From contig JAGOGF010000042.1 in assembly GCA_017996845.1 (NCBI GenBank), forward strand, positions 1-17,351: a stretch of 17,351 bases of DNA, read 5' to 3'. The stretch comes from Butyrivibrio sp. GTDB taxonomy: Bacteria > Bacillota_A > Clostridia > Lachnospirales > Lachnospiraceae. Shown one piece after another: positions 8,936 to 15,550 of the stretch. The position numbers and the translations under genes were made by a program. The first letter of the stretch is position 1. Each line of letters starts with the position of its first letter. The notes beneath the pieces were generated by a model that was not told the DNA's origin, did no database searches, and worked only from the letters and a program-made list of their open reading frames with translations.

Positions 8936-8964
8936 ATCATACAATGCTTTTTTTGACAGAGCAA
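8936..8964 (-). promoter_or_regulatory. Promoter of xfp
   Basis: On the minus strand TTGCTC (8959-8964) and TATGAT (8936-8941) are separated by the ideal 17 bases. The leader would be about 55 bases and contains the Rex-like dyad. Confidence 0.55.
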
Positions 8965-8976
8965 GAAAAAATAATA

Positions 8977-9026
8977 TGCAAAAAAGTGAAATAGTTTACC
9001 AATATTGCCATTAATACTTTTTTGCA
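8977..9026. repeat. 11-bp perfect inverted repeat upstream of the xfp promoter
   Basis: TGCAAAAAAGT at 8977-8987 is exactly mirrored by ACTTTTTTGCA at 9016-9026, with 28 bases between. It begins 12 bases upstream of the xfp -35 box. The half-site centres are 39 bp apart, close to four helical turns, which would suit cooperative binding of a regulator. It has no T tail and is too A+T rich for a strong terminator. Confidence 0.5.
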
Positions 9027-9088
9027 GATAGAAAGAGCAATATATGCAAAACATGAAAATATGTTTATATTACAATGTGCTTTAACGT

Positions 9089-9138
9089 AAAAAACTGCTG
9101 CGGTCTGACTGATTTGTGATTCAGTCGGATCGCAGCAG
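9089..9138 (-). terminator. Terminator of the acyl-CoA dehydrogenase fusion-fprA operon
   Basis: Read on the minus strand, a 17-bp stem (arms starting CTGCTGCG and ending CGCAGCAG, two G-U wobbles) is followed by six T. It lies about 33 bases after the fprA stop codon and separates this operon from xfp. Confidence 0.88.
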
Positions 9139-9170
9139 AATATGTCATGCATGCAGAGACCGGGGATGTA

Positions 9171-10382
9171 TTACTGCATGGATTCCAATATTGCATTTGC
9201 CAGTGTTTCAAGTTCCGGTTCTTTTTCAGCGTGGAAAGAAGATGCCATGCTGATCCGCTCATTCAGGACGGTCATATTCTTCATTTCATCATTCAGGAAC
9301 TGTTGCATCAGGTCACCTGATTTAACAGCCCAGGATCCGTTTTCAATCAGTGCAACAGTTCGGTTCTGCACATTCAGTGCCTTCATATCCAGCAGGTAGT
9401 TGTGCATGGCAGGGTAGATACCGAGATTATAGGTTACGGAGGCAAGAACGAGATGGCTGAAGCGGAACGTTTCGGAAATCAGCTGGGATACATCGGTGGA
9501 AGATACATCGTATACCGCAACCTTTGTCATACCTTTTTCACAAAGCTTTGCTGCAAGTGCCTGCGCAGCCGATTCGGTATTGCCGTACATGGAAGCATAA
9601 ACGATCAGAACACCTTTTTCCTCCGGCAGATACTTGCTCCAGGTATCATATTTGCCGATGAAGTACATCAGATCCTGTCTCCAGACAGGTCCATGCAAGG
9701 GGCAGATAAAGCGGATCTGGTCGAGAATGGTTCCGGCTTTCTGCAATATATTCTGAATGTGCGGTCCATATTTTCCGACAATATTCGTAAGATAACGCCT
9801 TGCGTCATCCAGCCAGTCTCTGTCGAAGTTTACTTCATCTGCAAACAGTTTTCCGTCCAGTGCACCGAAGGTACCAAAAGCATCTGCGGAGAAAAGAACG
9901 CCGTTTGTGGTATCAAAGGTCACCATGACTTCCGGCCAGTGCACCATGGGAGCAAAAACAAATGTCACGATATGGGTACCAAAACTGAACGTATCTCCTT
10001 CTTTGACTTCAATCTTTTCATGGGATTCGATCTGGAAGCCAAACTGATTCATCAGCATAAATGCCTTTTCGTTACTGATAATGGTGACACCCGGCCAGCG
10101 CAGGAGAATCTCTTCAATAGATGCGGCATGATCCGGTTCTAGGTGATTGATTACAAGATAATCAAGCGGGCGTCCGGCGAGCAGATATTCCATATTTTCC
10201 AGAAGCTGGCGGCAGGCAGACCAGTCTACCGTGTCGAACAGAACGGTCTTCTGATCCAGCAGCAGATAAGCATTATAGGATACACCACGCGGAATGGGGT
10301 ATGCATTTTCAAACAGAGCAAGGCGATGATCATTGGCGCCGACCCAGTAGAGATCCTCCGTTACATTTCTTACGCAATACAT
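9171..10382 (-). CDS. fprA: Flavodiiron protein (FprA-family A-type flavoprotein), O2/NO reductase
   Basis: The 403-residue protein has the two-domain class A layout. A beta-lactamase-like diiron domain covers roughly 1-250. A flavodoxin-like FMN domain covers roughly 256-400 (YASMYGNTES at 262-271). All seven iron ligands are visible: His80, Glu82, Asp84 and His85 in NHLEPDHA, then His148, Asp167 and His230. Family members reduce O2 to water and/or NO to N2O using electrons from rubredoxin. There is no rubredoxin or NADH-oxidoreductase extension. It starts 20 bases after the acyl-CoA dehydrogenase-EtfA-rubredoxin gene, with AGGAGG nine bases before ATG, so the rubredoxin domain of that neighbour is the obvious candidate donor. 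Whether O2 or NO is preferred cannot be told. Confidence 0.95.
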   Translation of the reverse strand: MYCVRNVTEDLYWVGANDHRLALFENAYPIPRGVSYNAYLLLDQKTVLFDTVDWSACRQLLENMEYLLAGRPLDYLVINHLEPDHAASIEEILLRWPGVTIISNEKAFMLMNQFGFQIESHEKIEVKEGDTFSFGTHIVTFVFAPMVHWPEVMVTFDTTNGVLFSADAFGTFGALDGKLFADEVNFDRDWLDDARRYLTNIVGKYGPHIQNILQKAGTILDQIRFICPLHGPVWRQDLMYFIGKYDTWSKYLPEEKGVLIVYASMYGNTESAAQALAAKLCEKGMTKVAVYDVSSTDVSQLISETFRFSHLVLASVTYNLGIYPAMHNYLLDMKALNVQNRTVALIENGSWAVKSGDLMQQFLNDEMKNMTVLNERISMASSFHAEKEPELETLANAILESMQ

Positions 10383-10402
10383 ATATGAATTCCTCCTTTG
10401 TT

Positions 10403-12313
10403 TTATGCCTGAATAAACTGATCTTTAGCCTCTGCGCATTCCGGGCAGGTCCAGTCGGATGCAAGATCTTTGAACTGGGTTCCTGCGGGAATATCATTTT
10501 CGGGATCTCCGATTTCGGGAACATATTCATAACCGCAGCCGTTACAGATAAAGCGCGGACCGATCGGCTCAGCTTTGGGCATCTGCGGGCGTTTGATCTT
10601 GATCATGGGCGGAGCAGGCTTTTTGTCCCCGGTATCAAGTGCAGCAGATAAAAGCGGGAGAATCTCCAGCACATCTCCGACGATACCGTAATCACAGTTT
10701 TTGAATATGGGGGCATTGGCATTTTTGTTGATCGCAACAATAACGCCGGCATCCTTGATACCCTTGAGGTGCTGGTTTGCACCTGAAATTCCGCAGGCAA
10801 TGTAGAGATTACCTGTAAATTTCTGTCCGGACATACCTACATAACGGTTAAGCGGAAGATATTTCAGCGTTTCCGCAACAGGTCTGGAGGAACCGATGGC
10901 AGCACCTGCAGCCTTTGCAAGTGTTTCAATCAGTTTCATGTTCTTTTTATCACCGATTCCTTTTCCGGCAGAAACGACCCGTTCCGCCTGGACGATCGGA
11001 GTATCCGGTGCGATACCGACTGTAAAGTCAAACCCGTCTTTCCGGAGTGCTTCGGCAAGTGCTTCTACCTGCTGTTTGGCAGAGCCGTCGCGGAAAATCT
11101 GCTTTTTGCGTAGACCGGTAATCGGTGCAGGCTTTTGATATCTGGTAGAGGAGGCAGACTCTTCTTTGGGCGCCTTACCGAGAATGTGTGATGCAATGAC
11201 AACACGCTGGATTTCATTTGTTCCTTCATAGATGGTCGTGATCTTGGCATCGCGGTACATGCGTTCCACTTCCATGCCTTTGAGATATCCGGTTCCACCG
11301 AAGATCTGCAGTGCATCGTTGGTGACTTCCAGAGCAATATCGGAAGCATACTGCTTGGCCATGGCAGATTCCATGCCGTAAGGCTCATGATTTTCCTTCA
11401 GTTCTGCTGCTGAGTATACGAGGAACCTTGCATTTCGCAGTTTGGTAGCCATATCGGCAATCTTAAAGGAAATGGCCTGCTGGAATCCGATGGGTTTACC
11501 GAATTGAACGCGTTCTTTGGAATAGGAAACAGCCTGCTCAAAAGCACCCTGTGCAATGCCAAGTGCCTGGGAAGCGATACCGATCCGTCCGCCGTCAAGG
11601 GTTGCCATGGCGATCTTGAAGCCCTGTCCTTCTTTGCCCAGCAGATTTTCCTTCGGAACCTTCACATCATTGAAAATCAGTTCAGCAGTAGAAGAGGAGC
11701 GGATACCCATCTTGTCATAATGATCGCCAAATTCAAAACCTTTCGAGCCTTTTTCAACAATGAAGGCGGAGATTCCGCGTGTTCCGATTCCCGGGGTGGT
11801 TACGGCAAAGACAACATAAATATCTGCTTTGGGAGCGTTTGTAATGAATATTTTGCCGCCGTTTAAGAGGTAGTGGTCACCTTTATCAATGGCAGTCGTT
11901 TCTGTTCCGCCTGCATCGGATCCGGCATTGGTTTCAGTCAGCCCGAATGCACCCAGTTTTTTGCCGCTGCAAAGAGCAGGCAGATACTTCTTTTTCTGTG
12001 CGTCATTTCCAAAAGCATAGATCGGCCAGGTGCCAAGTGATGTGTGTGCAGATACAATAACACCTGAGCCGCCGTCCACGCGGGACAATTCCTCTACCAC
12101 AACAGCATAGCTGATCACATCAAGACCGGCTCCGCCATATTCCTTTGGATAGGGAATACCCATCAGACCCATTTCTCCGAGTTTCTGTACGACCTCAGTG
12201 GGGAAATCATTCTGCTGATCCAGCATAAATGCGATCGGCTTGATTTCCTCTTCTGCAAAGGCGCGAACTTTGGCCCGCAGTGCTTCCTGATCCTGCGTAA
12301 TTGTGAATAACAT
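10403..12313 (-). CDS. Three-part fusion: acyl-CoA dehydrogenase, ETF-alpha FAD domain, rubredoxin
   Basis: The start at 12313 (MLFTITQDQ) has AGGAGG seven bases ahead, giving 636 residues; an in-frame ATG 54 bases upstream would add an atypical tail. Residues 1-about 380 are a butyryl/short-chain type acyl-CoA dehydrogenase with FAD-site motifs FGLTETNAGSDAGG and KIFITNA and catalytic base Glu363 in IYEGTNEIQR. Residues about 400-555 are the C-terminal FAD domain of electron-transfer flavoprotein alpha (SAGKGIG, SSR, GMSGQK, CGISGANQH, AINKN). Residues about 588-633 are rubredoxin, iron ligands Cys590, Cys593, Cys623 and Cys626. Lys/Pro-rich linkers (about 381-400 and 560-586) join the parts. 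ETF-alpha domain I and ETF-beta are absent, so flavin bifurcation is unlikely. I infer one-polypeptide transfer from acyl-CoA to rubredoxin and on to the adjacent FprA. Reverse flow, reducing enoyl-CoA, is the alternative. Confidence 0.95.
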   Translation of the reverse strand: MLFTITQDQEALRAKVRAFAEEEIKPIAFMLDQQNDFPTEVVQKLGEMGLMGIPYPKEYGGAGLDVISYAVVVEELSRVDGGSGVIVSAHTSLGTWPIYAFGNDAQKKKYLPALCSGKKLGAFGLTETNAGSDAGGTETTAIDKGDHYLLNGGKIFITNAPKADIYVVFAVTTPGIGTRGISAFIVEKGSKGFEFGDHYDKMGIRSSSTAELIFNDVKVPKENLLGKEGQGFKIAMATLDGGRIGIASQALGIAQGAFEQAVSYSKERVQFGKPIGFQQAISFKIADMATKLRNARFLVYSAAELKENHEPYGMESAMAKQYASDIALEVTNDALQIFGGTGYLKGMEVERMYRDAKITTIYEGTNEIQRVVIASHILGKAPKEESASSTRYQKPAPITGLRKKQIFRDGSAKQQVEALAEALRKDGFDFTVGIAPDTPIVQAERVVSAGKGIGDKKNMKLIETLAKAAGAAIGSSRPVAETLKYLPLNRYVGMSGQKFTGNLYIACGISGANQHLKGIKDAGVIVAINKNANAPIFKNCDYGIVGDVLEILPLLSAALDTGDKKPAPPMIKIKRPQMPKAEPIGPRFICNGCGYEYVPEIGDPENDIPAGTQFKDLASDWTCPECAEAKDQFIQA

Positions 12314-12337
12314 ACCGCTTCCTCCTTTTATTGTCAT

Positions 12338-12367
12338 AAAATATGAATGAAACTGATTGATATGCAA
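12338..12367 (-). promoter_or_regulatory. Possible promoter of the fusion-fprA operon
   Basis: On the minus strand TTGCAT (12362-12367) and TATTTT (12338-12343) are 18 bases apart, upstream of the ribosome binding site of the fusion gene. Both boxes are imperfect, so transcription may instead come mainly from the Rrf2 gene promoter. Confidence 0.3.
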
Positions 12368-12392
12368 AAATGATTTCCTGTCATGTTAAATC

Positions 12393-12417
12393 AAAGTAGA
12401 TAAAAATACTCCACTTT
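12393..12417. promoter_or_regulatory. Dyad upstream of the fusion gene, possible operator
   Basis: AAAGTAGA (12393-12400) and TCCACTTT (12410-12417) form an inverted repeat with seven of eight positions symmetric and a 9-base spacer, about 80-100 bases upstream of the fusion gene start. It sits between the regulator gene and the operon it may control. It does not match the dyad in the Rrf2 promoter. Confidence 0.35.
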
Positions 12418-12422
12418 AAAAG

Positions 12423-12456
12423 AAAAAAAAAAACAGCACAATATAAGACCCTGCGC
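12423..12456 (-). terminator. Weak terminator or attenuator after the Rrf2 gene
   Basis: On the minus strand a short stem (GCGCA with TGTGC, one wobble pair, 11-base loop) precedes an unbroken run of 11 T. The stem is weak, so partial readthrough from the regulator into the fusion operon is likely if it acts at all. Confidence 0.35.
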
Positions 12457-12464
12457 GGAAAAAA

Positions 12465-12875
12465 TTACGGTCCGAACAAAATCTCCTGTAACGGATAGGC
12501 ATCCAGTTCTTCATTCAGCTTCTGTTGGATGGCGGTCAGATGAATATGTGCACGGCAGACAGCATCATTGTGCGATTTGCACCATTGACACGCATAGCCG
12601 GGCTTCATGCAGGAACTGACAGCAGAATCCTCGTCCATGGCCTGCATCAAACGAAACAGCGTAATCTGATCCAGACTGGTCTGCAGATGACAACCGCCTT
12701 CTGCACCCCTTTGGATACTGACCAGATCGCTTTTCTGCAGTTTCTTGAGAATCTTATAGGCGAACTGCTTCGGGATCTGCTCCTGCTCAGACAGCTGCGC
12801 AGTGGTGAGCTGCTGTCCGCCGGCAAGTGCCCGCAATATTCGAAGTGCATAATCGGTTTCCTTTGTGATGATCAA
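12465..12875 (-). CDS. Rrf2-family transcriptional regulator with a cysteine cluster
   Basis: The 136-residue protein opens with the family hallmark ITKETDYALRILRAL and a winged helix-turn-helix (LTTAQLSEQEQIPKQFAYKILKKLQ region split over about 23-47, wing GAEGGCHL at about 57-64). The start codon is TTG at 12873-12875, supported by AGAGGAG nine bases upstream and by the N-terminus matching relatives. Cys89, Cys96, Cys99 and Cys107 fall where IscR/NsrR-type members bind an iron-sulfur cluster, with spacing (x6, x2, x7) unlike either. I infer a redox, O2, NO or iron-sulfur sensor. It is upstream of and on the same strand as the rubredoxin-fusion/fprA genes and divergent from flavodoxin, making those its likely targets. 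The dyad over its own -10 box suggests autoregulation. Which signal it senses is not determined. Confidence 0.9.
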   Translation of the reverse strand: MIITKETDYALRILRALAGGQQLTTAQLSEQEQIPKQFAYKILKKLQKSDLVSIQRGAEGGCHLQTSLDQITLFRLMQAMDEDSAVSSCMKPGYACQWCKSHNDAVCRAHIHLTAIQQKLNEELDAYPLQEILFGP

Positions 12876-12899
12876 GCAGGTATTCTCCTCTGTCCCAAG

Positions 12900-12932
12900 T
12901 CCATATTCTATACTATATTATGTGAATATGGA
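12900..12932. promoter_or_regulatory. Probable Rrf2 autoregulatory operator
   Basis: TCCATATTC (12900-12908) and GAATATGGA (12924-12932) form a perfect 9-bp inverted repeat with a 15-base spacer. It spans the -10 box of the Rrf2 gene promoter and lies 25 bases upstream of the divergent flavodoxin promoter. This is a typical position for a repressor that controls its own gene. Confidence 0.55.
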
Positions 12933-12945
12933 TAAAAAATGTCAA
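12917..12945 (-). promoter_or_regulatory. Promoter of the Rrf2 regulator gene
   Basis: On the minus strand a perfect -35 TTGACA (12940-12945) and CATAAT (12917-12922) are separated by 17 bases. This is one of the strongest-looking promoters in the window. Confidence 0.7.
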
Positions 12946-12956
12946 GTATACAAATG

Positions 12957-12985
12957 TTGTTTTGGGTGTTTTATTTTAATATGGT
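12957..12985 (+). promoter_or_regulatory. Promoter of the flavodoxin-nitroreductase-DUF5131 genes
   Basis: TTGTTT (12957-12962) and TATGGT (12980-12985) are 17 bases apart, giving a leader of about 20 bases. It is divergent from the Rrf2 promoter, the -35 boxes being only 11 bases apart, so one regulator could affect both. Confidence 0.45.
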
Positions 12986-13011
12986 AAAATATCAACGGAG
13001 GGATACAGGTA

Positions 13012-13482
13012 ATGGAAAAAACATTGATCGCTTTTTTTTCTGCAACGGGCATTACTGCGGGAAAAGCAGTGGAAATTGCAAAAATCACAGGTGGAGATCT
13101 ATTTGAAATAGTTCCAAAAGAAAAATACAGTTCTGCAAATCTGGATTGGATGAAGACAGGAAATCGCAGTACGCTTGAAATGAAAGATCTGTCCTGTCGT
13201 CCGGAGATGAAAGAAAAAGTGCCGGACTTCTGTAAATACAGCAGAATCCTGCTTGGCTTTCCGATCTGGTGGTATACAGCGCCGCGAATTATCAATACGT
13301 TTCTGGAAAGCGGAGATTTTGCTGAAAAAGATATATATATTTTTGTCACTTCAGGTGGCATCGGTGTAAGTAAGTGCATGGCTGATCTGCAACAGACATA
13401 TCCTGTACTTCATTTTGCAAAAGGCGTTCTGCTGAACAGGGATGTGGAAGCGGCAGATATAAACGAATGGCTGGGAAAGTAA
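13012..13482 (+). CDS. Flavodoxin-like FMN protein
   Basis: The 156-residue protein has the flavodoxin fold signatures: an N-terminal strand followed by the FMN phosphate loop SATGIT (10-15), the 60s-type segment GFPIWWYTAPR (82-92) whose Trp residues can stack on the isoalloxazine ring, and VTSGGIG (112-118). It resembles the clostridial Flavodoxin_4 group (usually about 150-170 residues) rather than classical acidic electron-carrier flavodoxins. The start is supported by GGAGGG nine bases before ATG. It is a soluble electron carrier or small flavoprotein, partner unknown. It is the first gene after the divergent promoter shared with the Rrf2 regulator, and 91 bases precede the nitroreductase gene, probably in one transcript. 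Confidence 0.85.
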   Translation: MEKTLIAFFSATGITAGKAVEIAKITGGDLFEIVPKEKYSSANLDWMKTGNRSTLEMKDLSCRPEMKEKVPDFCKYSRILLGFPIWWYTAPRIINTFLESGDFAEKDIYIFVTSGGIGVSKCMADLQQTYPVLHFAKGVLLNRDVEAADINEWLGK

Positions 13483-13573
13483 AGGCTTTTGTTTCTTTAT
13501 TCAGGAAAATGCAGAGTGAGGAGCCAATTGCCTATGGGATGATTACGAGGCAATATCCGGCAGAAGGAGCAGG

Positions 13574-14143
13574 ATGGAAACACTGGAAGCAATCTATAAA
13601 AGAAGAAGTATCCGGGAATATACAGAAGAAGCAGTGTCCAGAGCGGATCTGGAGATTTTGCTCAGAGCGGCTTTCTCTGCTCCGACAGCTGCAAACGGGC
13701 AGCCCTGGGAATTTGTTGTAATCGATGAAAAAGATATTCTGGATAAGATACGTCGAAATTTTGTCTTTGCGAGATATGAGGCACCTGCGGCAATTGTGGT
13801 ATGCGATAATTCCAAACTGGGGCTGAAGGGGCAGAATAAAGAGATCTGGGTATGCGATTGCAGCGCAGCAATTGAAAACATATTACTGGCTGCAACCGAC
13901 ATCGGTCTTGCATCCGTATGGATCGGAATCTTTCCGATCGAAAGCAGAATGCAGAAAATGCGTGAGATCATGAACATGCCGGAATATATTAATCCGTTTG
14001 GGATGGTCTATGTGGGACACGGGGCTTATGAAGCACAGGGAAGGTGCCGCTATAATGAAAAGGCGGTTTACTGGCAGCAGTATGATCCGGAGAGAAAGCA
14101 CAAGAAAAAGGACAAGCCTGTAGTAGGGCATTATGCAGATTAA
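13574..14143 (+). CDS. Nitroreductase-family FMN oxidoreductase
   Basis: The 189-residue protein begins METLEAIYKRRSIREY, the classical nitroreductase N-terminus in which the RRS-R segment holds the FMN phosphate. SAPTAANGQPWEF (35-47) is the second flavin-binding segment. Length is normal for the short single-domain clostridial members, which work as homodimers and reduce quinones, flavins, nitro compounds or other substrates with NAD(P)H or a small electron carrier; the real substrate is unknown. The C-terminus is unusually basic (KHKKKDK). AAGGAG lies only four bases before the ATG, a tight but usable spacing. It is followed nine bases later by the DUF5131 gene, so the two are surely co-transcribed. 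The flavodoxin upstream could supply electrons (inference). Confidence 0.9.
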   Translation: METLEAIYKRRSIREYTEEAVSRADLEILLRAAFSAPTAANGQPWEFVVIDEKDILDKIRRNFVFARYEAPAAIVVCDNSKLGLKGQNKEIWVCDCSAAIENILLAATDIGLASVWIGIFPIESRMQKMREIMNMPEYINPFGMVYVGHGAYEAQGRCRYNEKAVYWQQYDPERKHKKKDKPVVGHYAD

Positions 14144-14152
14144 GGAGCAAAA

Positions 14153-14872
14153 ATGAGTGTATGGAATCCGTGGCGCGGCTGCCACAAATACAGTGAAGGC
14201 TGTAAGTTCTGTTATATCCATAAGGGAGATGCCAAACGCGGTGTTGATACCTCTCACATTGAGAAAACCAGACAGTTCACTGCTCCTGTAGAAAAATATG
14301 TCAGAGGTGCAAAAACGGGACAATACAAAATGCAGGCAGGAGGAGTTGTTTATCTCGGCTTTGCCACGGACTTTCTGTTGCAGGAAGGGGATCAGTGGAG
14401 AGCAGAATGCTGGAAGATGATAAAAGAACGTGCAGATCTGCAGTTCATTTTCCTGACCAAGCGAATCGAACGCTTTCCGGACTGCATCCCGCAGGACTGG
14501 GGAGATGGATATGAGAATGTGACAGTCGGCTGCACGATTGAAAATCAGGAAATGGCGGATTTTCGGTTGTCCATTTTTGAAAAACTGCCAATAAAACATA
14601 AGAATATCATCTGTCAGCCGCTTATAGAAAAAATTGATCTTGAACAGTACCTGAACGGAATCGAGCTGGTGGTAGTGGGCGGCGAATCGGATTCTCATGC
14701 AAGGCCACTGGATTACGACTGGGTTCTGTCCATTCGTGAGCAGTGTATCCGCAAACACGTGCATTTTGACTTTCGCCAGTGCGGCAGTAACTTTATCAAA
14801 GACGGGACGCTGTACAGACTGAATGTCAGGCAGCTGTTCTCTCAGGCGCGGAAAGCCGGGATTAATGTTTGA
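14153..14872 (+). CDS. DUF5131 family protein (phage Gp37/Gp68-like), radical-SAM-like Cys motif
   Basis: The 239-residue protein starts MSVWNPWRGC and has Cys10, Cys17 and Cys20 (C-x6-C-x2-C), the cysteine triad typical of DUF5131. The family also shows the downstream elements FLTKRIERF (about 100-108), VGGESDSHARPLDYDW (about 180-195) and FRQCGSNF. The family was first named from phage proteins but is widespread in bacterial chromosomes. It is distantly like radical-SAM enzymes, though the Cys spacing is not the classical CxxxCxxC, and no reaction is established. AAGGAG precedes the ATG by about six bases. It follows nitroreductase by nine bases and is the last gene of this group; no strong hairpin terminator is seen right after it. 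Confidence 0.85.
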   Translation: MSVWNPWRGCHKYSEGCKFCYIHKGDAKRGVDTSHIEKTRQFTAPVEKYVRGAKTGQYKMQAGGVVYLGFATDFLLQEGDQWRAECWKMIKERADLQFIFLTKRIERFPDCIPQDWGDGYENVTVGCTIENQEMADFRLSIFEKLPIKHKNIICQPLIEKIDLEQYLNGIELVVVGGESDSHARPLDYDWVLSIREQCIRKHVHFDFRQCGSNFIKDGTLYRLNVRQLFSQARKAGINV

Positions 14873-14953
14873 GGTTTGGAAAGATACCGGTCGGGGGAAG
14901 GAAAGTAGCAGGAAGGATATACCGGCAAAATGCAACAGAATGGAGTATGTGAT

Positions 14954-15394
14954 ATGAAAAAAGGAATAATATTTTTCGTAACAATAGTGATTGCCTTTCT
15001 GGTATTTTTGGTGTGCATACCAATTGTGAATGATGGCGTTGCAAGGAAAACAGCTGAGAAAATAAAAGGTACTGCTATTCCCGAAACTTCAGAATATATT
15101 GAGAGTTTTTCGGCTGCAGGGAAATTGGTCGGGAACGGAAACGGTATGCAATACTTTGGCGGTATCCTGATTAAGAGTGAATTATCGTTAGAAAAACTTA
15201 AAGCATATTATTCCCGGTTTGCACAAAATGAATGGGAGTATATAGTTGAAAAGCAGACGGGCAGAAATATACCGGTTATTGAGCATGGTGTATTAACGCT
15301 CAATACGGATATTCAGGGTGATAAGTATTATATAGTATATTCCTGGGGCAGTAATGATACTGTTTTTGATAAGCTGGATATAAGAGGGAATTGA
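14954..15394 (+). CDS. Small membrane-anchored or secreted protein of unknown function
   Basis: I do not recognise this 146-residue protein. The ATG at 14954 (MKKGIIFF) is preferred over one 24 bases upstream, because GGAG lies eight bases before it and it gives a clean N-terminal signal. That signal is two to three Lys followed by about 22 hydrophobic residues. The cysteine at its end (FLVC) has no small residue before it, so a lipoprotein is unlikely. The mature part is soluble and polar (GKLVGNGNGMQYFGG, ELSLEKLKAYYSRF), ending with a beta-rich stretch (YYIVYSWG). It probably faces the outside of the membrane. Base composition is more A+T rich than the genes to its left. A hairpin terminator follows. 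Confidence 0.7.
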   Translation: MKKGIIFFVTIVIAFLVFLVCIPIVNDGVARKTAEKIKGTAIPETSEYIESFSAAGKLVGNGNGMQYFGGILIKSELSLEKLKAYYSRFAQNEWEYIVEKQTGRNIPVIEHGVLTLNTDIQGDKYYIVYSWGSNDTVFDKLDIRGN

Positions 15395-15442
15395 GGAAAA
15401 GAGATGTTTATCGGGTGAAATGGTAGCTTAAACAGAACTTTT

Positions 15443-15482
15443 GCAGGCATCCTTTTGACATAATCGGATGCTGCCAATTTTT
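15443..15482 (+). terminator. Terminator after the small membrane protein gene
   Basis: GCAGGCATCC (15443-15452) pairs with GGATGCTGC (15466-15474) with one bulged G, 13-base loop, followed by a T-rich tail. It lies about 50 bases after the stop codon. Confidence 0.7.
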
Positions 15483-15522
15483 CTATACACTATTCTGTAT
15501 GACGGATATCTGCAATTTACGG

Positions 15523-15550
15523 TTTAATAAAGAAAAAAAGTTGATATAAT
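15523..15550 (+). promoter_or_regulatory. Promoter of the GGDEF gene remnant
   Basis: A perfect TATAAT (15545-15550) is preceded by TG one base upstream, an extended -10. The -35 region is poor (TTTAAT at 15523-15528, 16-base spacer). The leader to the start at 15703 would be about 145 bases. Confidence 0.6.

Noticed and set aside
9049..9066. AAACAT/ATGTTT dyad in the fprA-xfp interval
   Set aside because: Six-bp A+T-rich symmetry in A+T-rich DNA; chance expected.
9402..10142. 246-codon open frame on the plus strand opposite fprA
   Set aside because: Antisense to a gene with every catalytic ligand intact; no start signals.
13467..13721. 84-codon open frame bridging flavodoxin and nitroreductase
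   Set aside because: It overlaps the nitroreductase start in another frame and shows no motif; considered as a frameshifted flavodoxin tail but the flavodoxin length is already normal.
13883..14935. 350-codon open frame on the minus strand opposite nitroreductase and DUF5131
   Set aside because: Long but Cys/Phe/Arg-rich with no domain or ribosome binding site; the plus-strand genes have clear family motifs.
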